DNA from: CAZMGD01 sp964565705
GTDB taxonomy: Bacteria; Actinomycetota; Acidimicrobiia; Acidimicrobiales; Ilumatobacteraceae
Reading direction: 5' to 3'
Assembly: GCA_964565705.1 (NCBI GenBank)
Contig: CAZMGD010000025.1
Location: 1-43,183 of the forward strand
DNA: 43,183 nucleotides
Shown here: positions 13,866 to 22,086 of the stretch, piece by piece
Position numbering within the stretch: position 1 is the first letter of the stretch
Layout of the letters: every line of letters starts with the position of its first letter
Translations under genes and position numbers: made by a program
Notes under the pieces: model-generated
What the model was told of the DNA's origin: nothing
The model's input: only the letters and a program-made list of their open reading frames with translations
Database searches by the model: none

Positions 13866-15149
13866 ATGCGCCGGCTGCTGTTGACCCTCGCGCTCGTCGC
13901 CGGTGCACTGGCCGTGCCGGCCGTGGGCGCTGCAGCAGCCGACGGCGATTCGCCGGCGGAGAAGGCGGCGAAGGAGATCGCCGCTGCCCAGGCCCAGGCC
14001 AACGCCGCCGCCCAGGCATGGGAGGACGCACGGGCCGAGCTCGATCGGCTGAGCGCCGAGGAGGCCGCGGTGCGACAGGAGCACGAGACGCTCCAGGCGC
14101 AGGTGGACGAGCTGTCGGACACCGCTCACCAGGTCGCGATCAACCGGTTCGTGTCGGGATCGACCGCGAGCCTCCCCCTGCTCAGCGGTCTGAGCGGTCC
14201 CAACGACCAGGCCCAGGCGGAGGTGCTGGCGGCGATCGCCAACGACAGCTCGGCCGCCCAGCTCAACGACTGGGGGGTCGCCAGCGACGAGCTGGAGGCG
14301 AAGAACGAGGAGCTCCAGGCGGCGCAGGAGCAGACGAAGGCTGCGCAGGAGCAACTCGCTGAGCGTCAGGCGGAGGCCGAGGCGCAGGTCGTGCACCTGC
14401 AGGAGGTCGAGGCGCAGCGTCTGAAGGACGAGGCCGTCCGCAAGGAGCTCGAGCGCATCCGCGCCGCCGAGCAGGCCAAGGCAGCCGCCGAGCAGGCGGC
14501 CAAGGACCAGCAGGCCGCGCAGTCAGCAGCGCTCGTCGCCGCAGCTGTGCCGCAGGCCGCGGGCCCAGCCCGCGGTGGCGGCGCCGACGAGACGACCGCT
14601 GCGCCGGCGACGACGGCCGCCCCGGCGACGTCCTCGGCCGGTGGCGGCGGTGGCGGTGGCGGCGGCACCAGCGGTGGCTCGACGCCGGCCACGTCACCTC
14701 CCGCGGCGACCACGACCACCGAGCCGCCCGCCGCCGACGACGCTGACGACGTCTCCTACGACGACAACTCGATCATCTGCCCGGCGCCGGGATCGGCGTT
14801 CGGTGACACGTGGGGCGCCGCTCGCTCGGGCGGCCGCCACCACGAGGGCGTCGACATGATCGGCAGCCTCGGCATGCCGATCTACGCGGTCGTGTCGGGC
14901 AGCGTGCAGTTCAAGCAGACGTCGCTCGGTGGCAACTCGGCGTGGGTCAACGGCAACAACGGCAACCGCTACTTCTACGCCCACCTGAACGGGTTCGAAG
15001 GCTCGAGCCGCTCGGTGCAGCAGGGCGAGCTGATCGCCTACATGGGCCACACCGGCAACGCCAACGGTGTGAACCACCTGCACTTCGAGATCCACCCCGG
15101 CGGCGGGGCTGCGGTCAATCCGTACTTCGCGGTGCGCGCGGTCTGCTGA
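13866..15149 (+). CDS. Secreted coiled-coil M23 (LytM-type) endopeptidase
   Basis: 427 residues. A signal peptide (about 1-25, LLLTLALVAGALAVPAVGAAAA) is followed by two coiled coils (about 30-85 and 135-220), a Gly/Thr/Ser/Pro linker with a nine-glycine run, and a C-terminal M23 domain (about 300-427). The zinc ligands and catalytic histidines are present: His326-x3-Asp330, His373 and His404-x-His406. The domain should therefore be an active peptidoglycan cross-bridge hydrolase, unlike the degenerate EnvC/NlpD activators. The layout resembles EnvC/PcsB/RipC-type division hydrolases that are autoinhibited and opened by FtsEX through the coiled coil; no ftsEX is in this window. The 3' end overlaps convergent rlmN by 35 bases. 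Confidence 0.9.
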   Translation: MRRLLLTLALVAGALAVPAVGAAAADGDSPAEKAAKEIAAAQAQANAAAQAWEDARAELDRLSAEEAAVRQEHETLQAQVDELSDTAHQVAINRFVSGSTASLPLLSGLSGPNDQAQAEVLAAIANDSSAAQLNDWGVASDELEAKNEELQAAQEQTKAAQEQLAERQAEAEAQVVHLQEVEAQRLKDEAVRKELERIRAAEQAKAAAEQAAKDQQAAQSAALVAAAVPQAAGPARGGGADETTAAPATTAAPATSSAGGGGGGGGGTSGGSTPATSPPAATTTTEPPAADDADDVSYDDNSIICPAPGSAFGDTWGAARSGGRHHEGVDMIGSLGMPIYAVVSGSVQFKQTSLGGNSAWVNGNNGNRYFYAHLNGFEGSSRSVQQGELIAYMGHTGNANGVNHLHFEIHPGGGAAVNPYFAVRAVC

Positions 15150-16179
15150 GCGTCACCGGCTGCCCGGCGGCGAGCTGGCCGCACGCGGCGTCGATGTCCG
15201 TGCCCCGGTTGCGGCGCACGGTCACGTTCACACCGAGGTCCTCCAACCGCTGGCGGAACTCCTCCACACCAGCCGGCGAGGTCCCCGTCGTCGGCCAGCC
15301 CGGCGTGGGGTTCAGCGGGATCAGGTTGACGTGGGCGTGTGGCCGCAGGCGGCGGGCGATCACCGCCAGCTCGGCGGCATCGGACGGGCGATCGTTGACC
15401 CCGTCGATGAGGGCCCACTCGAAGCTGAGCCGCCTGCCGCGCTGGCGGAGGTAGTCCGCACACGCCTCGGTCAGCTCCGCCAGCGGGTAACGCTTGTTGA
15501 TCGGCACGAGCTCGTCGCGGAGGCGGTCGTTGGCTGCGTGGAGGCTGACTGCGAGGTTGACCGGCAGCGAGCGCTGCGCCAACCGGCGGATGCCGGGCAC
15601 GATGCCGACGGTGCTGATCGTGAGGTGCCGCGCCGACATGCCCACGTCGGCGTGGAGGCGCTCCACCGTGGCCCACACGGCGGCGTCATTGGCGAGTGGC
15701 TCGCCCATGCCCATGAACACGATGTTGCTGACTCGTCGGCCGAGCTCGCGGGCGCGCCGCGACGCCCGGATCACCTGCTCGACGATCTCTCCGGTCGTCA
15801 GCTGGCGGCTGAAGCCGGCCTGTCCGGTCGCACAGAACCCGCATCCCATGGCACAGCCGGCTTGCGTGCTCACGCACACGGTGGCGCGGTCGGGATAGAG
15901 CATCAGCACGGTCTCGATGCGGCTGCCACCGCGCAGCTCCCAGAGGAACTTGACCGTGTCGCCGCGGTCGCTGATCTGCTCGGTGACCGGTGTGAGGGCT
16001 TCGGGGAGCTGCTCGTCCAGCGAGGCGCGAAGGGCTTTGGGGACGTTGGTGAGCTCGGACGGCGTCTCGAAGCGTTGGTACAACCCCGACCACACCTGGT
16101 CGATGCGGTAGCGCGGCTGACCGTCGAGGAGCGTGCCGAGTTGTTGGCGGTCGACGTCGAAGCGGGTCGGATCCATCAT
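15115..16179 (-). CDS. rlmN: 23S rRNA (adenine-2503-C2)-methyltransferase (dual-specificity RlmN)
   Basis: 354 residues, a radical SAM enzyme that methylates A2503 of 23S rRNA and A37 of some tRNAs. The iron-sulfur ligands are Cys109, Cys113 and Cys116 in GCAMGCGFC. GMGEPLAN and VSLHAAND bind SAM. The methyl-carrying cysteine is Cys333 in DIDAACGQLAAG, so the enzyme looks complete. Two consecutive ATG codons (16179 and 16176) can start it. Both overlap the mshD stop, so the genes are coupled. The last codons overlap the end of the M23 gene. Confidence 0.95.
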   Translation of the reverse strand: MMDPTRFDVDRQQLGTLLDGQPRYRIDQVWSGLYQRFETPSELTNVPKALRASLDEQLPEALTPVTEQISDRGDTVKFLWELRGGSRIETVLMLYPDRATVCVSTQAGCAMGCGFCATGQAGFSRQLTTGEIVEQVIRASRRARELGRRVSNIVFMGMGEPLANDAAVWATVERLHADVGMSARHLTISTVGIVPGIRRLAQRSLPVNLAVSLHAANDRLRDELVPINKRYPLAELTEACADYLRQRGRRLSFEWALIDGVNDRPSDAAELAVIARRLRPHAHVNLIPLNPTPGWPTTGTSPAGVEEFRQRLEDLGVNVTVRRNRGTDIDAACGQLAAGQPVTLSRPRAPRSTD

Positions 16180-17060
16180 CGGTCGCCCCGGTAGGCGACG
16201 TCCACGCGGTGGGTCTCGAAGCCGAGCTTGCGGTAGAGGCCGAGCGCGGCAGCGTTGGACTCGTCGACGAACAGCATCCCGGTCGTGACGCCCCGGGCGG
16301 CGATCGAGTCGAGGCCAGCGAGCGTGAGCGCCTTGCCGAGGCCGAGGCCGCCGAAGTCGGGGTCGACGGCGATCACGTAGATCTCGCCGAGCGCCGGGTC
16401 GGCGGCAGTCGCCGGGTGCAGCTTGGTCCAGCAGAACGCGGCGAGGCGCCCGTCGCGTTCGTGGAGCAGGAAGCCGGCGGGGTCGAACCACGGTTCCGCC
16501 TCCCGCGCGTGCAGCGTCGGGAGGTCCCAGCCGCCCTGCTCGGGGTGCCAGGCAAAGGCCCGGTTGTTGACCTCGATCCACGCCACCTCGTCCTCACCGA
16601 CCACGAACTGCCGCGTCGCCACCGCTGCCTCGATGCCGATCGGCAGTTGCCGCCGCAGCTGCAGCAGACGTCGCTCGGCGACCATCCCCAGCTCGGCGGC
16701 GATCGCGTCGTGAGCGTCCGTCGCACCGTGCACCCACCAGTACAGCGGACCGGTCACCTCGGCGCGCAGCGCGCGCACCAGCGTCGTGAGGGCCATGGCG
16801 TCGTCGGCGACGTCTGGGCGCAGCGCCACCTCGACGCTGGTCGAATCGTGTGCCGCCGACGCTTGGGCGTAGCCGGCGAGGCCGCGACCTTCGTCCAGCA
16901 GCACCGCTGTGAACCCGGGCGCGCCACCAGCGGCGAGGTCGAGGCGCAGGTGATCGGACAGCGGCGGCTCGCCGGTCGCGGTCTCGACGGCGGCGAGGAG
17001 AGCGTCCACCGCCGTTCGCTCGGCCGCGGCCAAGCGGTGTACGACGCGCACGCTTCCCAC
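16176..17060 (-). CDS. mshD: Mycothiol synthase
   Basis: 294 residues made of two tandem GNAT acetyltransferase domains, the hallmark of MshD. The C-terminal domain is well conserved: NRAFAWHPEQGGWD, AAFCWTKLHP, GEIYVIAVDPDFGGLGLGKALTLAGL (acetyl-CoA loop) and ALGLYRKLGFE. It transfers acetyl from acetyl-CoA to Cys-GlcN-Ins, the last step of mycothiol synthesis, and marks the host as an actinobacterium. The GTG at 17060 follows TAGCGT by six bases. It is coupled to rlmN downstream. Confidence 0.95.
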   Translation of the reverse strand: MGSVRVVHRLAAAERTAVDALLAAVETATGEPPLSDHLRLDLAAGGAPGFTAVLLDEGRGLAGYAQASAAHDSTSVEVALRPDVADDAMALTTLVRALRAEVTGPLYWWVHGATDAHDAIAAELGMVAERRLLQLRRQLPIGIEAAVATRQFVVGEDEVAWIEVNNRAFAWHPEQGGWDLPTLHAREAEPWFDPAGFLLHERDGRLAAFCWTKLHPATAADPALGEIYVIAVDPDFGGLGLGKALTLAGLDSIAARGVTTGMLFVDESNAAALGLYRKLGFETHRVDVAYRGDR

Positions 17061-17062
17061 CC

Positions 17063-17095
17063 GGTCACGCTACCCGTGCCGTCGGTAGCGTGACC
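17063..17095. promoter_or_regulatory. Back-to-back leaderless promoters of mshD and nth
   Basis: A perfect inverted repeat, GGTCACGCTACC (17063-17074) and GGTAGCGTGACC (17084-17095), 9 bases apart. Each arm contains a TAGCGT -10: 17067-17072 on the minus strand, six bases before the mshD GTG, and 17086-17091 on the plus strand, six bases before the nth ATG. The two -10 elements are only 13 bases apart, so each polymerase would cover the other promoter. Confidence 0.65.
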
Positions 17096-17097
17096 CG

Positions 17098-17766
17098 ATG
17101 GCTGGCCCGCGCACCGCACGAGGTCGTGCCCGGGCGGCAGCTCGCCTGTTGGCGCAGGAGTACACCGGCGAGCTGTGTGAGCTCGACCACACGACTGCGT
17201 TCGAGCTGCTGACGGCCACGATCCTCTCGGCGCAGACCACCGATGCCCGGGTGAACGCGGTGACGCCGGAGCTGTTCGCGCGGTATCCGACGGCCCACGA
17301 CCTCGCCGTCGCCGACCCGTCGGACGTCGAGCGGATCGTGCACTCCACCGGCTTCTACGCCGCCAAGACCCGCAGCATCATCGCGATGGGCGCCGCGCTC
17401 GTCGAGGGCCACGGTGGCGACGTGCCCGTCGGCCTCGACGAGCTCGTCGCCCTGCCGGGCGTCGGGCGCAAGACTGCCAACCTCGTGCGCGTCGTCGCCT
17501 TCGGGCAGCCCGGCATCCCGGTGGACACCCACTGCGGGCGCGTGTCGCGGCGCGTCGGGCTGACGACCGAGGAGGATCCCGAGGCGGTGGAACGCGACCT
17601 CGGGAGCCTGCTCCCGAAGCCGCTGTGGGGTGGCTTCGGCCTGCGCCTGATCCTCCACGGTCGTCGAGTCTGCACGGCGCGCTCGCCGCGCTGCGATGCC
17701 TGTGTGATCGAGGGATCCTGCCCCTCGTCGGTCGTTCGGCGAACCCCCAAAAAGCCGTCGGTCTGA
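17098..17766 (+). CDS. nth: Endonuclease III
   Basis: 222 residues. It is a DNA glycosylase/AP lyase that removes oxidised pyrimidines. The helix-hairpin-helix LPGVGRKTANLV contains catalytic Lys125, and Asp143 lies in VDTHCGR. The 4Fe-4S ligands are Cys192, Cys199, Cys202 and Cys208 in the standard C-x6-C-x2-C-x5-C spacing. The ATG follows TAGCGT by six bases. The family start is usually a little further upstream of the first helix, so the N-terminus is short but sufficient. A stand-alone small RNA gene follows. Confidence 0.95.
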   Translation: MAGPRTARGRARAAARLLAQEYTGELCELDHTTAFELLTATILSAQTTDARVNAVTPELFARYPTAHDLAVADPSDVERIVHSTGFYAAKTRSIIAMGAALVEGHGGDVPVGLDELVALPGVGRKTANLVRVVAFGQPGIPVDTHCGRVSRRVGLTTEEDPEAVERDLGSLLPKPLWGGFGLRLILHGRRVCTARSPRCDACVIEGSCPSSVVRRTPKKPSV

Positions 17767-17770
17767 CCAT

Positions 17771-17798
17771 TTGTCGGCTTCGGGAATGTGTGTATAGT
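17771..17798 (+). promoter_or_regulatory. Promoter of the small RNA
   Basis: -35 TTGTCG (17771-17776), a 16-base spacer, -10 TATAGT (17793-17798). This is the most consensus-like promoter in the window. It starts five bases after the nth stop. Confidence 0.7.
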
Positions 17799-17803
17799 GA
17801 GGC

Positions 17804-17904
17804 CACCAACCAGGTTCCCGCCACCTGGATTGAGGGCGATGCCGGGATCCGCCGCCTGGCATCGCATGTGCGACGGCCCCGCGAGGGGCCGTCGCCGCAT
17901 TTAT
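17804..17904 (+). ncRNA. Small RNA with two C-rich hairpin loops (6C-like)
   Basis: About 100 bases between a good promoter and a strong terminator, with no reading frame of its own and no plus-strand gene downstream. Hairpin 1 is CCAGGT/ACCTGG (17810-17828) with loop TCCCGCC. Hairpin 2 is GCGATGCC/GGCATCGC (17836-17865) with a 14-base loop, GGGATCCGCCGCCT. The terminator stem follows. Two stem-loops with cytosine-rich loops and a terminator are the description of the actinobacterial 6C RNA, although here the C runs are broken by single G bases. It is not a 4.5S SRP RNA, since the conserved asymmetric loop is absent. The 5' end is estimated from the -10. Confidence 0.6.
17870..17904 (+). terminator. 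Intrinsic terminator of the small RNA
   Basis: A perfect 11-base-pair stem, GCGACGGCCCC (17870-17880) with GGGGCCGTCGC (17885-17895), GCGA tetraloop, followed by CGCATTTAT. Confidence 0.85.
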
Positions 17905-17927
17905 CGGCTCAGGTTCAGCCGTTCTCC

Positions 17928-18137
17928 TCAGGCGAGCAGGGTGAGGGCCCTGCGGATGCCCCGTTCGGATGACTTCAGCGAACGCTCGACCTCGTGGAGG
18001 CTGGCCAGGGCGTCGGCGAGGGTGTCGCGGTCGGTTCCGGTCGCCATCGACGACACCAGACCGCCGATGCGCTGGTAGTAGCGCTCCAGTCCGTCGTTGA
18101 TCGCGGCGAGCTCTGCACGGGCGGTGGCGCGGTCCAT
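17928..18137 (-). CDS. Small helical protein of unknown function
   Basis: 69 residues, almost certainly all helical (RAELAAINDGLERYYQRIGGL, then DALASLHEVERSLKSSERGIRRALTLL), charged and without a membrane segment. I do not recognise the family. It is supported as a gene by a TACAGT -10 exactly six bases before the ATG and by codon composition like its neighbours. It is convergent with the small RNA and divergent from hisC. Confidence 0.65.
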   Translation of the reverse strand: MDRATARAELAAINDGLERYYQRIGGLVSSMATGTDRDTLADALASLHEVERSLKSSERGIRRALTLLA

Positions 18138-18143
18138 GCAGGC

Positions 18144-18149
18144 ACTGTA
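18144..18149 (-). promoter_or_regulatory. -10 of the 69-residue gene (leaderless)
   Basis: The minus strand reads TACAGT six bases before the ATG at 18137. Confidence 0.55.
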
Positions 18150-18207
18150 GGGGCGGGGCGCGTGAGGTCGGCCGGCAACTCGCTCGCGGGCTCGCCACCC
18201 GCGTCGC

Positions 18208-18213
18208 TAGCCT
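18208..18213 (+). promoter_or_regulatory. -10 of the his operon (leaderless)
   Basis: TAGCCT eight bases before the hisC GTG at 18222. The predicted leader is too short for a his attenuator or T-box. Confidence 0.55.
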
Positions 18214-18221
18214 CCCCCTTC

Positions 18222-19358
18222 GTGACCGTCGTTCCTGCTCGTGACGATCTGCGCGCCCTCGAGGGCTACCACTCGGCGCAGGTCGACGTGGAGGTGCGGC
18301 TCAACACGAACGAGTCGCCGCTGCCACCGCCCGCCGCCTGGCGCGACGCCTTCGCGGCGGAGGTGTCACGCATCGAATGGCATCGCTACCCCGACCGGGC
18401 GGTGACCGAGCTGCGGGGGGCGATCGCCGAGCAGCACCACGTCCTGCCCGATCAGGTGTTCGCCGCGAACGGCAGCAACGAGGTGCTCCAGGCGCTGCTC
18501 CTGGCCTACGGCGGCTTCGGCCGCAGGGTGCTGACGTTCGAGCCGACGTACCAGATGCACGCCCAGATCGCCCGGGTCACGGGCGCGACCGTCGTCGAGG
18601 GCGAGCGAGGCGCCGACTTCACGCTCGACACGGACGCTGCCGTCGCGCTCATCGGGTCGGTGCAGCCCGCGGTCACGTTCCTCTGCTCGCCGAACAACCC
18701 GACCGGGCTGGTCGAACTGCCCGGCACCGTTCGGGCGGTGCTCGAGGCGACCGACGCGGCCGGCAGCCTGCTCGTCGTCGACGAGGCCTACGCCCAGTTC
18801 TCGAGCTGGACGGCGCTCGACCTGCTCGGTGAGGACCGGGCGCTCGCCGTGGTGCGCACGTTCTCCAAGACGTGGAGCATGGCCGGCGCCCGTCTCGGCT
18901 ACGTCGTCGCGCCGGCGTGGCTGATCGCCGAGCTCGACAAGGTCACCCTGCCGTACCACCTCGACACCGCCAAGCAGATCGCCGGCCGCCTCGCGTTGCG
19001 CTACTCGGGCGACATGGACGCTCGGGTGCAGCAGATCGTCGCCGAGCGCGACCGGGTGTCTGCGGGCCTCGCCGACCTCGGCGTCGAAGTGTTCCCGAGC
19101 GGTGCCAACTTCGTGCTGTTCCGCGTCGGCGACGATGCGCAGTCCGTCTGGCAGGGGCTGGTCGATCGCAGCGTGCTCGTGCGCGACTGCTCCGGCTGGC
19201 CGCGCCTGGCCGGCTGTCTGCGGGTCACCATCGGCACCGAGGACGAGAACACCGCGTTCCTGCAGGCCCTCCGGGAGGTCGTTCATGCTCCCGCCCGCCC
19301 ACCCGCTGCGTCGGGGCCGTCGGGTGATGCCGGGGCGTCCGAGTCGGAGGCCGTATGA
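18222..19358 (+). CDS. hisC: Histidinol-phosphate aminotransferase
   Basis: 378 residues, a fold-type I PLP aminotransferase that converts imidazole-acetol phosphate and glutamate to histidinol phosphate. The PLP lysine is Lys216 in FSKTWSMAGARLGY. NTNESP near residue 30, FAANGSNEVL and CSPNNPTG are the expected substrate and PLP contacts. The GTG at 18222 is preferred to longer frames because of the -10 and because homology starts there. The tail after HAPARPPAASG is low-complexity. It is the first gene of the his operon and overlaps hisB by ATGA. Confidence 0.94.
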   Translation: MTVVPARDDLRALEGYHSAQVDVEVRLNTNESPLPPPAAWRDAFAAEVSRIEWHRYPDRAVTELRGAIAEQHHVLPDQVFAANGSNEVLQALLLAYGGFGRRVLTFEPTYQMHAQIARVTGATVVEGERGADFTLDTDAAVALIGSVQPAVTFLCSPNNPTGLVELPGTVRAVLEATDAAGSLLVVDEAYAQFSSWTALDLLGEDRALAVVRTFSKTWSMAGARLGYVVAPAWLIAELDKVTLPYHLDTAKQIAGRLALRYSGDMDARVQQIVAERDRVSAGLADLGVEVFPSGANFVLFRVGDDAQSVWQGLVDRSVLVRDCSGWPRLAGCLRVTIGTEDENTAFLQALREVVHAPARPPAASGPSGDAGASESEAV

Positions 19359-19951
19359 CACACCGCACCGCGACCCGCTCGCGAACCACGAAGGAGACGT
19401 CGATCGAGCTGTCGATCGACCTCGACGGCACCGGGGTCACGTCGATCTCCACCGGCGTGCCGTTCTACGACCACATGCTCGACCAGCTCGGCCGCCATGG
19501 CGGCTTCGACCTGACGATCCAGGCGACCGGCGACCTGGAGATCGACACGCACCACACCGTCGAGGATGTCGCGATCGCTCTTGGCGAGGCGTTCCGCGAG
19601 GCGCTGGGTGACAAGGCGGGCGTGAACCGCTTCGCCAGCGGGCTGTTCCCGCTCGACGAGGCGCTGATCGAGGTCGCCCTCGATCTGTCCGGGCGGCCGT
19701 TCGTCGTCTGGGAGGTGCCGCTTCCCGAGAGCCTGCCGCTCGGCTCGCCGGCGTTCGACCCGCAGCTCGCCGAGCACGCCGTCGCCTCGTTCGCCACCGC
19801 CGCCGACATGACGCTGCACGTCAGCTTGCGCCGCGGGCGCAACGTGCACCACATCGTCGAGGCGACGTTCAAGGGGCTGGCCCGCTGCCTGCGCCACGCC
19901 GTGCGCATCGACCAGCCCGGCGCCATCCCCTCCACCAAGGGTGTCCTGTGA
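19355..19951 (+). CDS. hisB: Imidazoleglycerol-phosphate dehydratase
   Basis: 198 residues, the single-function actinobacterial form without the phosphatase domain. Two duplicated metal-binding motifs are seen: HMLDQLGRHGGFD with DTHHTVEDVAIALGEA, and the later SLRRGRNVHHIVEATFKGLAR. It dehydrates imidazoleglycerol phosphate using manganese. Its ends overlap hisC (ATGA) and hisH (GTGA). Confidence 0.96.
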   Translation: MTHRTATRSRTTKETSIELSIDLDGTGVTSISTGVPFYDHMLDQLGRHGGFDLTIQATGDLEIDTHHTVEDVAIALGEAFREALGDKAGVNRFASGLFPLDEALIEVALDLSGRPFVVWEVPLPESLPLGSPAFDPQLAEHAVASFATAADMTLHVSLRRGRNVHHIVEATFKGLARCLRHAVRIDQPGAIPSTKGVL

Positions 19952-20565
19952 CGCTGATCGCGGTCGCTGACTACGGGATCGGAAACCTGCGCTCGGCGCA
20001 GAAGGCGTTGCAGAAGGTCGGCGCCGATGCCCGCCTGACCGACGACCCGGACCTGATCGCCGACGCGGCCGCGGTCGTGCTGCCGGGCGTCGGAGCGTTC
20101 GGAGCCTGCATGAACGCGCTGCGCGCCGCGAAGCTGGAACAGCCGATCCTGGACGCGGTCGCCTCCGGGCGCCCGTTCCTCGGCATCTGCGTGGGGATGC
20201 AGATGCTGTTCACGTCCAGCGAGGAGGATCCCGACGCGGCGGGCCTCGACGTGATCCCCGGCACGGTGCGTTGGCTGCCCGACACGGTCAAGCGCCCACA
20301 GATGCAGTGGAACCGGTTGGAGTCGCGCCTCGCCGATCCGTTGCTGGCCGGGCTGGGCAACGACTCGTGGGTCTACTTCGTGCACTCGCTGCACGGCGTT
20401 CCCGACGATCCCTCGGCCGTTGCAGCAACCGTGGAGTACGGCGGCGAGGTCAACGCCGCGTTCCGATGGGGCAACGTGTTCGCGACCCAGTTCCACCCCG
20501 AGAAGTCGGCGGCCAGCGGCCTGCGGCTGCTCGCCAACTTCGTGGAGGTCGCCACCCGTGGCTGA
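19948..20565 (+). CDS. hisH: Imidazole glycerol phosphate synthase, glutaminase subunit
   Basis: 205 residues, a class I glutamine amidotransferase. The catalytic triad is Cys81 in GICVGMQ, His183 and Glu185 in FHPEKS. It supplies ammonia to HisF through a tunnel. DYGIGNLRS at the N-terminus is diagnostic. GTG start in a GTGA overlap with hisB; the 3' end overlaps hisA by 8 bases. Confidence 0.96.
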   Translation: MTLIAVADYGIGNLRSAQKALQKVGADARLTDDPDLIADAAAVVLPGVGAFGACMNALRAAKLEQPILDAVASGRPFLGICVGMQMLFTSSEEDPDAAGLDVIPGTVRWLPDTVKRPQMQWNRLESRLADPLLAGLGNDSWVYFVHSLHGVPDDPSAVAATVEYGGEVNAAFRWGNVFATQFHPEKSAASGLRLLANFVEVATRG

Positions 20566-21280
20566 GCTGTATCCCGCCATCGACCTCCTCGACGGCAAGG
20601 TCGTGCGCCTGCAGCAAGGGGACTACGAGAGCGAGACGCACTACGGCTACGACCCTGTTGCAGTTGCAACGTCCTTCGTCGACGCCGGTGCCGCGTGGGT
20701 GCACGTCGTCGACCTCGACGCCGCACGCGACGCCAACGCCCGGAACCGCTCCATCGTCGCGTCGATTGCGTCGGCCGTCGGTGGCCGGGCGTCGGTGCAG
20801 ACCGGCGGGGGGGTGCGGACGGTCGAGGACGCCCGCGCGCTCGCCGACGCCGGTGTGGCCCGCGTCGTGATGGGCTCGGCGGCGGTGCGCGATCCATCGC
20901 TGGTCGACGCGGTCGCCGAGGTGTTGCCGGTGGCCGTGGGGCTCGATCACCGCGACGGCGTCCTGGCCGTGCACGGCTGGACGGAGGCATCCGACGTCAC
21001 CGTCGCCCAGGCCCTGACGATGTTCGAGGCGGCGAGTGCGTTCGTGATCACCGACATCGGTCGCGACGGCATGCTGTCGGGGCCCGACCTCAACGGACTC
21101 GACCTCGCCGTGCGCTCCACCTCGACGCCGGTGATCGCCAGTGGGGGCATCAGCAGCCTGGAGGACGTGAGGGTGGCCGCCGGGATCGGCGTCGCCGGGG
21201 TCATCACCGGCAAGGCGATCTACGAGGGCCGGTTCACCGTCGCCGACGCCGTCGCCGTGCTGCGCGAGGTCGCGTCGTGA
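20558..21280 (+). CDS. hisA: Phosphoribosyl isomerase (HisA, possibly PriA-type)
   Basis: 240 residues, a TIM barrel that isomerises ProFAR to PRFAR. The catalytic aspartates are Asp9 in PAIDLLDGKVVRL and about Asp166 in ITDIGRDGM. Half-barrel phosphate loops are TGGGVRTVED and ASGGISSLED. In many actinobacteria the homologue, PriA, also does the TrpF reaction. The shorter central loops here look more like a dedicated HisA, but sequence alone does not settle it. GTG start inside hisH. Confidence 0.93.
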   Translation: MAELYPAIDLLDGKVVRLQQGDYESETHYGYDPVAVATSFVDAGAAWVHVVDLDAARDANARNRSIVASIASAVGGRASVQTGGGVRTVEDARALADAGVARVVMGSAAVRDPSLVDAVAEVLPVAVGLDHRDGVLAVHGWTEASDVTVAQALTMFEAASAFVITDIGRDGMLSGPDLNGLDLAVRSTSTPVIASGGISSLEDVRVAAGIGVAGVITGKAIYEGRFTVADAVAVLREVAS

Positions 21281-22086
21281 GGGTTGCTCGCGTGGTGCCC
21301 TGCCTGGACGTCACCGACGGCCGGGTCGTGAAGGGCGTCAACTTCGTCGGCCTGCGCGACGCTGGCGATCCGGTCGAGCTCGCCGCCCGCTACGACGCCG
21401 AGGGCGCCGACGAGCTCGTCTTCCTCGACATCACCGCGTCCAGCGACGCCCGCACGACGATGATCGATGTCGTGGCCCGCACCGCCGAGGAGGTGTTCAT
21501 CCCGCTGACCGTGGGCGGCGGCATCCGCAGCGTGGAAGACGCCCGGTCGATGCTTCGGGCGGGTGCCGACAAGGTCAGCGTCAACACCGCCGCCGCGCAG
21601 CGCCCGGAGCTGATCGCCGAGATCGCCGCCGAGTTCGGCAACCAGTGCGTGGTGTGCGCGGTCGACGCCAAGCGGCGCGATGGCGGATTCGAGGTCTTCC
21701 TTCACGGTGGCCGCACACCGACTGGCATCGACGCGATCGACTGGTCGGCGCGAGCCGCCTCCCTCGGCGCGGGGGAGATCCTGCTCACGTCGATGGACCG
21801 CGACGGCACCAAGTCCGGCTTCGACCTGGAGCTGACGCGGGCGGTCGCCGACGCCGTGCCCGTGCCCGTGGTGGCCAGCGGAGGTGTCGGCACGCTCCAA
21901 CACCTCGTCGACGGTGTGGTCGAAGGCGGCGCCGACGCCGTGCTCGCGGCCAGCATCTTCCACTTCGGCGAGCACACGATCGCCGACGCCAAAGCCGCCC
22001 TGGCCGCCGCCGGCGTCACCGTCCGCCCCGCGGTGCGGCGAGCCGGCGCGGTGTCAGAACGGGATCGGGTCTGGCCTGGTCTGTGA
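21277..22086 (+). CDS. hisF: Imidazole glycerol phosphate synthase, cyclase subunit
   Basis: 269 residues. The TIM barrel has Asp11 in PCLDVTDGRVVKG and the second catalytic Asp in CAVDAKR. TVGGGIRSVEDAR and ASGGVGTLQHL bind phosphate. It forms the HisHF complex that makes IGP and AICAR. The last 12 residues (AVSERDRVWPGL) and the stop lie inside copy 1 of the palindromic repeat at 22050, so the repeat seems to have entered the gene end and replaced the original C-terminus. GTGA overlap with hisA. Confidence 0.95.
   Translation: MRVARVVPCLDVTDGRVVKGVNFVGLRDAGDPVELAARYDAEGADELVFLDITASSDARTTMIDVVARTAEEVFIPLTVGGGIRSVEDARSMLRAGADKVSVNTAAAQRPELIAEIAAEFGNQCVVCAVDAKRRDGGFEVFLHGGRTPTGIDAIDWSARAASLGAGEILLTSMDRDGTKSGFDLELTRAVADAVPVPVVASGGVGTLQHLVDGVVEGGADAVLAASIFHFGEHTIADAKAALAAAGVTVRPAVRRAGAVSERDRVWPGL

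Noticed and set aside
17799..17904. 4.5S signal recognition particle RNA or a riboswitch
   Set aside because: The conserved SRP asymmetric loop is missing. A riboswitch is unlikely because no plus-strand gene follows the terminator.
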